Shown: positions 1 to 11,253, counted from the stretch's first letter. The stretch: DNA of 64,000 bases from Hydractinia symbiolongicarpus (GCF_029227915.1 NC_079884.1:31932001-31996000); one strand, 5' to 3'. A program made the numbers and translations. Notes: generated by a model from the letters alone, not told the origin.

Positions 1-430
1 AAAACCCGCGATTTCCCCTAAATCCCGGGCTTGGCCCATGTAGTCGAATGTATACAAAGAAAGTACCCAGGGAGTAAACTCATTTCCCAAACGACTTTTT
101 AAATTATTATTTCACCACTAAAGCCCATGAGACTTGTAGTTTTTAAAAATATTTTCATTTTTGATGAGACGCTTAATGAAAGAGGTTTAATCGCCGGCAA
201 ACGAAAACCCGCGATTTCCCCTAAATCCCGGGCCTTGCCCATGTAGTCGAATGTATACAAAGAAAGTACCCAGGGAGTAAACTCATTTCCCGAATGATTT
301 TTTAATTTTTTTTTCACCACTAAAACGCATGAGATTTGTAGTTTTCAAAAATGTTTTCATTTTTGATGAGACGCTTAATGAAAGAGGTTTAATCGCCGGA
401 ATACGAAAACCAGCGATTTCCCCTAAATCC

Positions 431-443
431 CGGGCTTGGCCCG
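431..443. other. Short GC-rich dyad CGGGC-TTG-GCCCG
   Basis: A 5-bp perfect GC stem with a 3-nt spacer lies next to the SmaI-type palindrome CCCGGG. It is present in monomers reading GGGCTTGGCCCG and lost in those reading GGGCTTGTCCCG or GGACTCGGCCCG. Its function is unknown; it may simply reflect the GC-rich core. Confidence 0.7.
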
Positions 444-453
444 TGTAGTCGAA
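440..453 (-). other. CENP-B-box-like motif with a 1-nt shorter spacer
   Basis: Read on the minus strand this is TTCG-ACT-A-CA-CGGG. The essential CENP-B box core is TTCG-NNNN-A-NN-CGGG, so all nine core bases are present in order but the first spacer is 3 nt instead of 4. The motif exists only in monomers reading CCCGTATAGTCGAA or CCCGTGTAGTCGAA. The very common AGTCAAAAG variant destroys the TTCG half. With wrong spacing it may not bind CENP-B at all. I report it as a resemblance only. Confidence 0.3.
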
Positions 454-719
454 TGTATACAAAGTAAGTACCCAGGAAGTAAACTCATTTCCCGAATGAT
501 TTTTAAATTATTTTTTCACCACTAAAACGCATGAGACTTGTAGCTTTCAAAAATGTTTTCATTTTTGATGAGACGCTTAATGAAAGAGGTTTAATCGCCG
601 GAATACGAAAACCAGCGATTTCCCCTAAATCCCGGGCTTGGCCCGTGTAGTCGAATGTATACAAAGAAAGTACCCAGGGAGTAAACTCATTTCCCGAATG
701 ATTTTTTAATATTTTTTTT

Positions 720-922
720 CACCACTAAAACGCATGAGACTTGTAGTTTTCAAAAATGTTTTCATTTTTGATGAGACGCGTAATGAAAGAGGTTTAATCG
801 CCGGCAAACGAAAACCCGCGATTTCCCGTAAATCCCGGGCTTGGCCCGCACAGTCGAATGTATACAAAGAAAGTACCCTGTGAGTAAACTCATTTCCAGA
901 ACGATTTTTTAAATTATTTTTT
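720..922 (+). repeat. Representative satellite monomer (phase starting at CACCACT)
   Basis: This 203-bp unit shows the layout shared by the family. After CACCACTAAAACGCATGAG comes an AT-rich part with a dyad at 750-771. The GC-rich core follows, with GCCGGC, CCCGCG, CCCG and CCCGGG separated by short A/T tracts. Next are GTATAC, the segment AAAGTACCC, and a terminal T-rich/A-rich linker. The unit differs from the commonest form at several places: ACGCGTAATG for ACGCTTAATG, GCACAGTC for GTATAGTC, and CCTGTGAG for CCAGGGAG. GCCGGC, CCCGGG and GTATAC are palindromes present in many units, so enzymes cutting them should give a ladder in multiples of 203 bp. Confidence 0.95.
750..771. other. Perfect dyad symmetry in the monomer (9-bp arms, TTTT loop)
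   Basis: TCAAAAATG is followed by TTTT and then by its exact reverse complement CATTTTTGA, a 22-bp inverted repeat able to form a hairpin or cruciform. It recurs at the same place in a large share of monomers. Variant classes disturb it: B monomers have TTAAAAAT in the left arm, G monomers have AAAAACATTTTC, E monomers have a long T run, and four monomers lack 5 bp of the left arm. The sequence shows the symmetry; formation of a structure in the cell is inference. Confidence 0.9.
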
Positions 923-1187
923 CACCACTAAAACGCATAAGACTTGTAGTTTTCAAAAATGTTTTCATTTTTGATTAGACGTTTAATGAAAGAGGTTTAA
1001 TCGCCGGCAAACGAAAACCAGCGATTTCCCCTAAATCCCGGGCTTGGTCCGTGTAGTCGAATGTATACAAAGAAAGTACCCAAAGAGTAAACTGATTTCC
1101 CGAAAGATTTTTTAAATTATTTCTGCACCACTAGAACGAATGAGACTTGTAGTTTTCAAAAATGTTTTCATTTTTGATGAGACGCTG

Positions 1188-1193
1188 AATAAA
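1188..1193 (+). other. AATAAA hexamer in the CTGAATAAAAG monomer variant
   Basis: Where the common form reads CTTAATGAAAG, a frequent variant reads CTGAATAAAAG and so contains the canonical polyadenylation hexamer AATAAA on the plus strand. It recurs in hundreds-of-bp spacing through the array. No transcript is known, so a role in 3'-end formation is only a possibility. Confidence 0.3.
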
Positions 1194-1874
1194 AGAAGTT
1201 TAATCGCCGGCAAACGAAAACCTGCGATTTCCCGTAAATCCCAGACTCGGCCCGTATAGTCAAAAGTATACAAAGAAAGTACCCAGGGAGTAAACTCATT
1301 TTCCGAACGATTTTTTAAATTATTATTTCACCACTAAAGCCCATGAGACTTGTAGTTTTTAAAAATGTTTTCATTTTTGATGAGACGTTTAATGAAAGAG
1401 GTTTATTCGCCGGCAAACGAAAACCCGCGATTTCCCGCAAATCCCGGGTTGGCCCGTATAGTCGAATGTATACAAAGAAAGTACCCTGTGAGTAAACTCA
1501 TTTCCAGAACGATTTTTTAAATTATTTTTTCACCACTAAAACGCATAAGATTTGTAGTTTTTAAAAATGTTTTCATTTTTGCTGAGACGCTGAATAAAAG
1601 AAGTTTAATCGCAGGCAAACGAAAACCCGCGATTTCCCGTAAATCCCAGGCTTGGCCCGTATAGTCAAAAGTATACAAAGAAAGTACGCAGGGAGTAAAC
1701 TCATTTCCTGAACGATTTTTTAAATTATTTTTTCACCACTAAAACGCATGAGACTTGTAGCTTTCAAACTTGTTTGCATTTTTGATGAGACGCTGAATAA
1801 AAGAAGTTTAATCGCCGGCAAACGAAAACCCGCGATTTCACGTAAATCCCGGGCTTGGCCCGTATAGTTGAATG

Positions 1875-1883
1875 TATATAAAG
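1875..1883 (+). promoter_or_regulatory. TATA-box-like variant TATATAAAG in a monomer subset
   Basis: Most monomers read GTATACAAAG here. A subset reads GTATATAAAG, giving a strong TATA-box match. Other examples lie near 3091, 3497, 8970, 17700, 38965 and 50750, mostly in E-class monomers and in units reading AGTTTAATG or AGTTGAATG just upstream. Such a box could support transcription of the satellite on the plus strand, but no other promoter element can be shown from sequence. Confidence 0.3.
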
Positions 1884-2940
1884 AAAGTTACCAAGGAGTA
1901 AACTTATTTCCCGAACGATTTTTCAAATTATTTCTTCACCACTAGAACGAATGAGACTTGTAGTTTTCAAAAAGTTTTCATTTTTAATGAGACGCTTAAT
2001 GAAAGAGGTTTAATCGCCGGCAAACGAAAACCCGCGATTTTCCGTAAATCCCGGGCTTGTCCCGTATAGTCAAATGTATACAAAGAAAGTACCCTGTGAG
2101 TAAACTCATTTCCAGAACGATTTTTTAAATTACCTTTTCACCACTAAATCGCATGAGACTTGTAGTTTTCAAAAATGTTTTCATTTTTGATGAGACGCTG
2201 AATAAAAGAAGTTTAATCGCCGGCAAACGAAAACCTGCGATTTCCCGTAAATCCCAGACTCGGCCCGTATAGTCAAAAGTATACAAAGAAAGTACCCAGA
2301 GAGTAAACTCATTTCCCAAACGACTTTTTAAATTATTATTTCACCACTAAAGCCCATGAGACTTGTAGTTTTTAAAAATATTTTCATTTTTGATGAGACG
2401 CTTAATGAAAGAGGTTTAATCGCCGGCAAACGAAAACCCGCAATTTCCCCTAAATCCCGGGCTTGGCCCGTGTAGTCGAATGTATACAAAGAAAGTACCC
2501 AGGGAGTAAACTCATTTCCCGAATGATTTTTAAATTATTTTTTCACCACTAAAACGCATGAGACTTGTAGTTTTCAAAAATGTTTTCATTTTTGATGAGA
2601 CGCTTATTGAAAAAGGTTTAATCGCCGGAATACGAAAACCAGCGATTTCCCCTAAATCCCGGGATTGGCCCGTGTAGTCGAATGTATACAAAGAAAGTAC
2701 CCAGGGAGTAAACTCATTTCCCGAATGATTTTTTAATTTTTTTTTTCACCACTAAAACGCATGAGACTTGTAGTTTTCAAAAATGTTTTCATTTTTGATG
2801 AGACGCTTAATGAAAGAGGTTTAATCGCCGGCAAACGAAAACCCGCGATTTCCCGTAAATCCCGGGCTTGGCCCGTATTGTCAAAAGCATACAAAGAAAG
2901 TACCCAGGGAGTAAATTCATTTCCCGAACGATTTTTTAAA

Positions 2941-4440
2941 TTATTTTTTCACCACTAAAACGCATGAGACTTGTAGTTTCTATACTTGTTTTCATTTTTG
3001 ATGAGACGCTGAATAAAAGAAGTTTAATCGCCAACAAACGAAAATCCGCAATTTCCTGTAAATCCCGGGCTTGGCCCGTATAGTTTAATGTATATAAAGA
3101 AAGTACCTAAGGAGTAAACTGATTTCCCGAACGATTTTTTAAATTATTTCTGCACCACTAGAACGAATGAGACTTGTAGTTTTCAAAAATGTTTTCATTT
3201 TCAATGAGACGCTTAATGAAAGAGGTTTAATCGCCGGCAAACGAAAACCCGCGATTTCCCGTAAATCCCGGGCTTGTCCCGTATAGTCGAATGTATACAA
3301 AGAAAGTACCCTGTGAGTAAACCCATTTCCAGAACGATTTTTTAAATTATATTTTCACCACTAAATCGCATGAGACTTGTAGTTCTCAAAAATGTTTTTA
3401 TTTTTTATGAGACGCTGAATAAAAGAAGTTTAATCGCCGGCAAACGAAACCCCCGATTTCCCGTAAATCCCGGGCTTGGCCCGTATAGCTGAATGTATAT
3501 AAAGAAAGTACCCAAGGAGTAAACTGATTTCCCGAACGATTTTTTAAATTATTTCTGCACCACTAGAACGAATGAGACTTGTAGTTTTCAAAAATGCTTT
3601 CATTTTTAATGAGACGCTTAATGAAAGAGGTTTAATCGCCAGCAAACGAAAACCCGCGATTTCCCGTAAATCCCGGGCTTGTCCCGTATAGTCGAATGTA
3701 TACAAAGAAAGTACCCTGTGAGTAAACTCATTTCCAGAACGATTTTTTAAATTATCTTTTCACCACTAAATCGCAAGAGACTTGTAGTTTTCAAAAATGT
3801 TTTCATTTTTGATGAGACGCTGAATAAAAGAAGTTTAGTCGCCGGCAAACGAAAACTCGCGATTTCCCGTAAATCCCGGGCTTGGCCCGCATAGTCAAAA
3901 GCATACAAAGAAAGTACCCAGGGAGTAAATTCATTTCCCGAACGATTTTTTAAATTATTTTTTCACCACTAAAACGCACGAGACTTGTAGTTTTTATACT
4001 TGTTTTCATTTTTTATGAGACGCTGAATAAAAGAAGTTTAATCGCCAACAAACGAAAATCCGCAATTTCCTGTAAATCCCGGGCTTGGCCCGTATAGTTT
4101 AATGTATATAAAGAAAGTACCTAAGGAGTAAACTGATTTCCCGAACGATTTTTTAAATTATTTCTGCACCACTAGAACGAATGAGACTTGTAGTTTTCAA
4201 AAATGTTTTCATTTTTAATGAGACGCTTAATGAAAGAGGTTTAATCGCCGGCAAACGAAAACCCGCGATTTCCCGTAAATCCCGGGCTTGTCCCGTATAG
4301 TCGAATGTATACAAAGAAAGTACCCTGTAAGTAAACTCATTTCCAGAACGATTTTTTAAATTATATTTTCACCACTAAATCGCATGAGACTTGTAGTTCT
4401 CAAAAATGTTTTTATTTTTTATGAGACGCTGAATAAAAGA
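2941..4440. repeat. Array block 2a: diverged forerunner of the 7-mer HOR
   Basis: The block contains only satellite. Units with TATACTTGTTTTC near 2976 and 3990, CAAAAGCATAC at 2881 and 3895, and CCTAAGGAG near 3107 and 4121 repeat at about 1,014 bp, i.e. 5 monomers. The same classes then continue with a 1,421-bp period downstream. This suggests that a 5-unit arrangement was rearranged into the 7-unit one. Confidence 0.7.
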
Positions 4441-5861
4441 CGTTTAATCGCCGGCAAACGAAAACCCCCGATTTCCCGTAAATCCCGGGCTTGGCCCGTA
4501 TAGTTGAATGTATATAAAGAAAGTACCCAAGGAGTAAACTGATTTCCCGAACGATTTTATAAATTATTTCTGCACCACTAGAACGAATGAGACTTGTAGT
4601 TTTCAAAAATGCTTTCATTTTTAATGAGACGCTTAATGAAAGAGGTTTAATCGCCAGCAAACGAAAACCCGCGATTTCCCGTAAATCCCGGGCTTGTCCC
4701 GTATAGTCGAATGTATACAAAGAAAGTACCCTGTGAGTAAACTCATTTCCAGAACGATTTTTTAAATTATCTTTTCACCACTAAATCGCAAGAGACTTGT
4801 AGTTTTCAAAAATGTTTTCATTTTTGATGAGACGCTTATTGAAAAAGGTTTAATCGCCGGAATACGAAAACCAGCGATTTCCCCTAAATCCCGGGATTGG
4901 CCCGTGTAGTCGAATGTATACAAAGAAAGTACCCAGGGAGTAAACTCATTTCTCGAATGATTTTTTAATTTTTTTTTTCACCACTAAAACGCATGAGACT
5001 TGTAGTTTTCAAAAATGTTTTCATTTTTGATGAGACGCTTAATGAAAGAGGTTTAATCGCCGGCAAACGAAAACCCGCGATTTCCCGTAAATCCCGGGCT
5101 TGGCCCGTATAGTCGAATGTATACAAAGAAAGTACCCTGTGAGTAAACTCATTTAAAGAACGATTTTTTAAATTATTTTTTCACCACTAAAACGCATAAG
5201 ACTTGTAGTTTTCAAAAATGTTTTCATTTTTGATGAGACGCTGAATAAAAGAAGTTTAGTCGCCGGCAAACGAAAACTCGCGATTTCCCGTAAATCCCGG
5301 GCTTGGCCCGCATAGTCAAAAGTCTACAAAGAAAGTACCCAGGGAGTAAACTCATTTCCCGAACGATTTTTTAAATTATTTTTTCACCACTAAAACGCAT
5401 GAGACTTGTAGTTTTTAAACTTGTTTTCATTTTTGATGAGACGCTGAATAAAAGAAGTTTAATCGCCAACAAACGAAAATCCGCAATTTCCCGTAAATCC
5501 CGGGCTTGGCCCGTATAGTTTAATGTATATAAAGAAAGTACCTAAGGAGTAAACTGATTTCCCGAACGATTTTTTAAATTATTTCTGCACCACTAGAACG
5601 AATGAGACTTGTAGTTTTCAAAAATGTTTTCATTTTTAATGAGACGCTTAATGAAAGAGGTTTAATCGCCGGCAAACGAAAACCCGCGATTTCCCGTAAA
5701 TCCCGGGCTTGTCCCGTATAGTCGAATGTATACAAAGAAAGTACCCTGTAAGTAAACTCATTTCCAGAACGATTTTTTAAATTATATTTTCACCACTAAA
5801 TCGCATGAGACTTGTAGTTCTCAAAAATGTTTTTATTTTTTATGAGACGCTGAATAAAAGA
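4441..5861. repeat. 7-mer higher-order repeat, copy 1 (1,421 bp)
   Basis: Seven monomers recur as a unit exactly 1,421 bp later (7 x 203). Private markers fix the offset: AGACGTTTAATCG at 4441 and 5862, CATTTCTCGAATG near 4948 and 6369, and CATTTAAAGAACG near 5151 and 6572. I noticed only a few differences between copies, for example TTTTATAAATT near 4556 against TTTTTTAAATT in copy 2. The monomer phase chosen for the boundary is arbitrary. Confidence 0.88.
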
Positions 5862-7282
5862 CGTTTAATCGCCGGCAAACGAAAACCCCCGATTTCCCGT
5901 AAATCCCGGGCTTGGCCCGTATAGTTGAATGTATATAAAGAAAGTACCCAAGGAGTAAACTGATTTCCCGAACGATTTTTTAAATTATTTCTGCACCACT
6001 AGAACGAATGAGACTTGTAGTTTTCAAAAATGCTTTCATTTTTAATGAGACGCTTAATGAAAGAGGTTTAATCGCCAGCAAACGAAAACCCGCGATTTCC
6101 CGTAAATCCCGGGCTTGTCCCGTATAGTCGAATGTATACAAAGAAAGTACCCTGTGAGTAAACTCATTTCCAGAACGATTTTTTAAATTATCTTTTCACC
6201 ACTAAATCGCAAGAGACTTGTAGTTTTCAAAAATGTTTTCATTTTTGATGAGACGCTTATTGAAAAAGGTTTAATCGCCGGAATACGAAAACCAGCGATT
6301 TCCCCTAAATCCCGGGATTGGCCCGTGTAGTCGAATGTATACAAAGAAAGTACCCAGGGAGTAAACTCATTTCTCGAATGATTTTTTAATTTTTTTTTTC
6401 ACCACTAAAACGCATGAGACTTGTAGTTTTCAAAAATGTTTTCATTTTTGATGAGACGCTTAATGAAAGAGGTTTAATCGCCGGCAAACGAAAACCCGCG
6501 ATTTCCCGTAAATCCCGGGCTTGGCCCGTATAGTCGAATGTATACAAAGAAAGTACCCTGTGAGTAAACTCATTTAAAGAACGATTTTTTAAATTATTTT
6601 TTCACCACTAAAACGCATAAGACTTGTAGTTTTCAAAAATGTTTTCATTTTTGATGAGACGCTGAATAAAAGAAGTTTAGTCGCCGGCAAACGAAAACTC
6701 GCGATTTCCCGTAAATCCCGGGCTTGGCCCGCATAGTCAAAAGTCTACAAAGAAAGTACCCAGGGAGTAAACTCATTTCCCGAACGATTTTTTAAATTAT
6801 TTTTTCACCACTAAAACGCATGAGACTTGTAGTTTTTAAACTTGTTTTCATTTTTGATGAGACGCTGAATAAAAGAAGTTTAATCGCCAACAAACGAAAA
6901 TCCGCAATTTCCCGTAAATCCCGGGCTTGGCCCGTATAGTTTAATGTATATAAAGAAAGTACCTAAGGAGTAAACTGATTTCCCGAACGATTTTTTAAAT
7001 TATTTCTGCACCACTAGAACGAATGAGACTTGTAGTTTTCAAAAATGTTTTCATTTTTAATGAGACGCTTAATGAAAGAGGTTTAATCGCCGGCAAACGA
7101 AAACCCGCGATTTCCCGTAAATCCCGGGCTTGTCCCGTATAGTCGAATGTATACAAAGAAAATACCCTGTGAGTAAACTCATTTCCAGAACGATTTTTTA
7201 AATTATATTTTCACCACTAAATCGCATGAGACTTGTAGTTCTCAAAAATGTTTTTATTTTTTATGAGACGCTGAATAAAAGA
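5862..7282. repeat. 7-mer higher-order repeat, copy 2 (1,421 bp)
   Basis: The second copy of the 7-monomer unit carries the same private markers as copy 1. Near its end it begins to differ: AAAATACCCTGTGAG near 7158 against AAAGTACCCTGTAAG in copy 1, and CTCCGGAAAACG just past 7282 where copy 1 has CGCCGGCAAACG. Past about 7.6 kb the order of monomer classes changes, so the 7-mer does not continue. Confidence 0.87.
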
Positions 7283-10033
7283 AGTTTAATCTCCGGAAAA
7301 CGAAAACCCCCGATTTCCCGTAAATCCCGGGCTTGGCCCGTATAGTTGAATGTATATAAAGAAAGTACCCAAGGAGTAAACTGATTTCCCGAACGATTTT
7401 TTAAATTATTTCTGCACCACTAGAACGAATGAGACTTGTAGTTTTCAAACATGCTTTCATTTTTAATGAGACGCTTAATGAAAGAGGTTTAATCGCCGGC
7501 AAACGAAAACCCGCGATTTCCCGTAAATCCCGGGCTTGTCCCGTATAGTAGAATGTATACAAAGAAAGTACCCTGTGAGTAAACTCATTTCCAGAACGAT
7601 TTTTTAAATTATCTTTTCACCACTAAATCGCAAGAGACTTGTAGTTTTCAAAAATGTTTTCATTTTTTATGAGACGCTGAATAAAAGAAGTTTAATCGCC
7701 GGCAAACGAAAACCTGCGACTTCCCGTAAATCCCGGACTCGGCCCGTATTGTTAAAAGTATACAAAAAAGTACCCAGGGAGTAAACTCATTTCCCGAACG
7801 ATTTTTTAAATTATTATTTAACCACTAAAGCTCATGAGACTTGTAGTTTTTAAAAATGTTTTCATTTTTGATGAGACGCTGATTAAAAGAAGTTTAATCG
7901 CCGGCAAACTAAAACCCGCCATTTCCCGTAAATCCCGAGCTTGGCCCGTATAGTCAAAAGTATACAAAGAAAGTACCCAGGGAGTAAACTCATTTCTCGA
8001 ACGATTGTTTATATTATTTTTTCACCACTAAAACGCATGAGACTTGTAGTTTTCAAAAATGTTTTCATTTTGATGGGACGCTGAATAAAAGAAGTTTAAT
8101 CACCGGCAAACGAAAACCCGCGATTTCCCGTAAATCCCGGACTCGGCCCGTATAGTCAAAAGTATACAAAGAAAGTACCCAGGGAGTAAACTCATTTCCC
8201 GAACGATTTTTTAAATTATTTTTTCACCACTAAAACGCATGAGACTTGTAGTTTTCAAAAATGTTTTCATTTTTGATGAGACGCTTAATGAAAGAGGTTT
8301 AATCGCCGGTAAACTAAAACTCGCAATTTCCCGTAAATCCCAGGCTTGGCCCGTATAGTCAAAAGTATACAAAGAAAGTACCCAGGGAGTAAACTCATCT
8401 CCCGAACGATTTTTTAAATTATTTTTTCACCACTAAAACGCATGAGACTTGTAGTTTTCAAAAATGTTTTCATTTTTGATGAAACGCTTAATGAAAGAGG
8501 TTTAATCGCCGGCAAACGAAAACCAGCGATTTCCCCTAAATCCCGGACTTGGCCCGTGTAGTCGAATGTATACAAAGAAAGTACCCAAGGAGTAAACTGT
8601 TTTCCCGAACGATTTTTCAAATTATTTCTGCACCACTAGAACGAATGAGATTTGTAGTTTTTAAAAATGTTTTCATTTTTGATGAGACGTTTTATGAAAG
8701 AGGTTTATTCGCCGGCAAACGAAAACCCGCAATGTCCCGCAAATCCCGTTCTTGGCCCGTATAGTCGAATGTATACAAAGAAAGTACCCAGGGAGTAAAC
8801 TCATTTCCCGAACGATTTTTTAAATTATTTTTTCACCACTAAAACGCATAAGATTTGTAGTTTTCAAAAATGTTTTCATTTTTGCTGAGACGCTGAATAA
8901 AAGAAGTTTAATCGCCGGCAAATGAAAACCCGCGATTTCCCGTAAATCCCGGGCTTGGCCCGTATAGTTGAATGTATATAAAGAAAGTAACCAAGGAGTA
9001 AACTTATTTCCCGAACGATTTTTCAAATTATTTCTTCACCACTAGAACGAATGAGACTTCTAGTTTTCAAAAAAATTTTATTTTTAATGAGACGCTTAAT
9101 GAAAGAGGTTTAATCGCCGGCAAACGAAAACCCGCGATTTCCCGTAAATCCCGGGCTTGGCCCGTATAGTCGAATGTATACAAAGAAAGTACCCAAGGAG
9201 TAAACTCATTTCCAGATCGATTTTTTAAATTACTTTTTTCACCACTAAAACGCATAAGACTTGTAGTTTTCAAAAATGTTTTCATTTTTGATGAGACGCT
9301 GAATAAAAGAAGTTTAATTGCCGGCAAACGAAAACCTGCGATTTCCCGTAAATCCCGGACTCGGCCCGTATAGTCAAAAGTATACAAAGAAAGTACCCAG
9401 GGAGTAAACTCATTTCCCGAACGATTTTTTAAATTATTTTTTCACCACTAAGACGCATGAGACTTGTAGTTTTCAAACTTTTTTCCATTTCTGATGAGAC
9501 GCTGAATAAAAGAAGTTTAATCGCCGGCAAACGAAAACCCGCAATTTCCCGTAAATCCCGGGCTTGGCACGTATAGTTGAATGTATATAAAGAAAGTAAC
9601 CAAGGAGTAAACTTATTTCCCGAACGATTTTTCAAATTATTTCTTCACCACTACAACGAATGAGACTTGTAGTTTTCAAAAAATTTTCATTCTTAATGAG
9701 ACGCTTAATGAAAGAGGTTTAATCGCCGGCAAACGAAAACCCGCGATTTCCCGTAAATCCCGGGCTTGTCCCGTATAGTCAAATGTATACAAAGAAAGTA
9801 CCCTGTGAGTAAACTCATTTCCAGAACGATTTTTTAAATTATCTTTTCACCACTAAATCGCATGAGACTTGTAGTTTTCAAAAATGTTTTCATTTTTGAT
9901 GAGACGCTGAATAAAAGAAGTTTAGTCGCCGGCAAAGGAAAACCTGCGATTTCCTGTAAATCCCAGACTCGGCCCGTATAGTCAAAAGTATACAAAGAAA
10001 GTACCCAGGGAGTAAACTCATTTCCCAAACGAC
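7283..10033. repeat. Array block 3: transitional monomers, partner of 37.5-39.2 kb
   Basis: The block contains only satellite. An unusual unit reading ACGATTGTTTATATT (8004) has relatives at 24,031, 26,659 and 37,589. The run 8.2-8.8 kb, including GATTTGTAG with CCCGCAATGTCCCGC-type changes, matches 38.0-38.6 kb at an offset of 29,788 bp. Near 8,880-8,970 a unit starts as the TTGCTGAGACG class and ends as the TTGAATGTATATAAAG class, a hybrid that skips one monomer compared with 38.6-38.9 kb. An E-class monomer (AAGACGCATG) follows near 9,451. Confidence 0.8.
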
Positions 10034-11253
10034 TTCTTAAATTATTATTTCACCACTAAAGCCCATGAGACTTGTAGTTTTTAAAAATGTTTTCATTTTT
10101 GATGAGACGCTGAATAAAAGAAGTTTAATCGCCGGCAAACGAAAACCCGCGATTTCCCGTAAATCCCGGACTCGGCCCGTATAGTCAAAAGTATACAAAG
10201 AAAGTACCCAGGGAGTAAACTCATTTCCCGAACGATTTTTTAAATTATTATTTCACCGCTAAATCGCATGAGACCTGTAGTTTTTAAAAACATTTTCATT
10301 TTTGATGAGACGCTTAATGAAAGAGGTTTAATCGCCGGCAAACGAAAACCCGCAATTTCCTGTAAATCCCGGGCCTGGCCCTTATAGTCAAAAGTATACA
10401 AAGAAAGTACCTAGGGAGTAAACTCATTTCCCGAACGATTTTTTTAAATTATTTTTTCACCACTAAAACGCATGAGACTTGTAGTTTTCAAAAATGTTTT
10501 CATTTGTGATGAGACGCTGAATAAAAGAAGTTTAATCGCCGGCAAACAAAAACCTGCGATTTCCCGTAAATCCCAGACTCAGCCCGTATAGTCAAAAGTA
10601 TACAAAGAAAATACCCAGGGAGTAAACTCATTTCCCGAACGATTTTTTAAATTATTATTTCACCACTAAAGCCCATGAGACTTGTAGTTTTTAAAAATAT
10701 TTTCATTTTTGATGAGACGCTTAATGAAAGAGGTTTAATCGCCGGCAAATGAAAACCCGCGATTTCCCGTAAATCCCGGGCTTGGCCCGTATAGTCAAAA
10801 GTATACAAAGAAAGTACCCAGGGAGTAAATTCATTTCCCGAACGATTTTTTAAATTATCTTTTCACCACTAAAACGCATGAGACTTGCAGTTTTCAAGAA
10901 TGTTTTCATTTTTTATGAGACGCCTAATGAAAGAGGTTTAATCGCCGGCAAACGAAATCCCGCGATTTCCCGTAAATCCCAGGCTTGGCCCGTATAGTCG
11001 AATGTATACAAAGAAAGTACCCAAGGAGTAAACTCATTTCCAGATCGATTTTTTAAATTACTTTTTTCACCACTAAAACGCATAAGACTTGTAGTTTTCA
11101 AAAATGTTTTCATTTTTGATGAGACGCTGAATAAAAGAAGTTTAATTGCCGGCAAACGAAAACCTGCGATTTCCCGTAAATCCCGGACTCGGCCCGTATA
11201 GTCAAAAGTATTCAAAGAAAGTACCCAGGGAGTAAACTCATTTCCAAAACGAT
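10034..11253. repeat. 6-mer higher-order repeat, copy 1 (1,220 bp)
   Basis: Six monomers in the order B, G, A, B, H, F recur 1,220 bp later. The G-class marker AGACCTG is at 10,271 and 11,491. The H-class unit (GACTTGCAG, ATTTTTTATGAGACGC) and the CAGATCGATTTT unit keep the same distance. Copies differ by scattered single bases, such as CAAGAATG near 10,895 against CAAAAATG. Confidence 0.85.

Larger units (their letters stand above)
1..2940. repeat. Array block 1: mixed B, F, C, D and X monomers
   Basis: This block holds only satellite monomers and no gene. X monomers (GGAATACG, CCCCTAAATC) lie at about 380-720 and 2600-2760. A B-class monomer at 113 is followed by X monomers in the same order as at 13.7-14.5 kb (offset about 13,595 bp). 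The run from about 1,329 to 2,500 matches 17,155-18,330 in monomer order and private variants (TTTATTCGCC with CCCGCAAATCC; AAAGTTACCAAGGAG; CAAAAAGTTTTC), at an offset of about 15,826 bp. A single-base deletion in the core (CCCGGGTTGG, near 1448) makes one unit 202 bp. Confidence 0.85.

Noticed and set aside
410-440. CCCTAAA in X monomers, the plant-type telomere word
   Set aside because: It occurs once per X monomer inside CCCCTAAATCCC and is never in tandem. The homologous word in other classes is CCCGTAAA, so it is a single-base variant and not telomeric DNA.
431-443. GC stem followed by T runs as bacterial rho-independent terminators
   Set aside because: The GC dyad is followed by TATAGTC and not by a T run, and the context is a eukaryotic-type satellite with no genes to terminate.
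700-722. T runs of 8-11 as poly(A) tails of retroelements read on the minus strand
   Set aside because: The run lies in the linker of every X monomer at the same place, with no element body or target-site duplication next to it.
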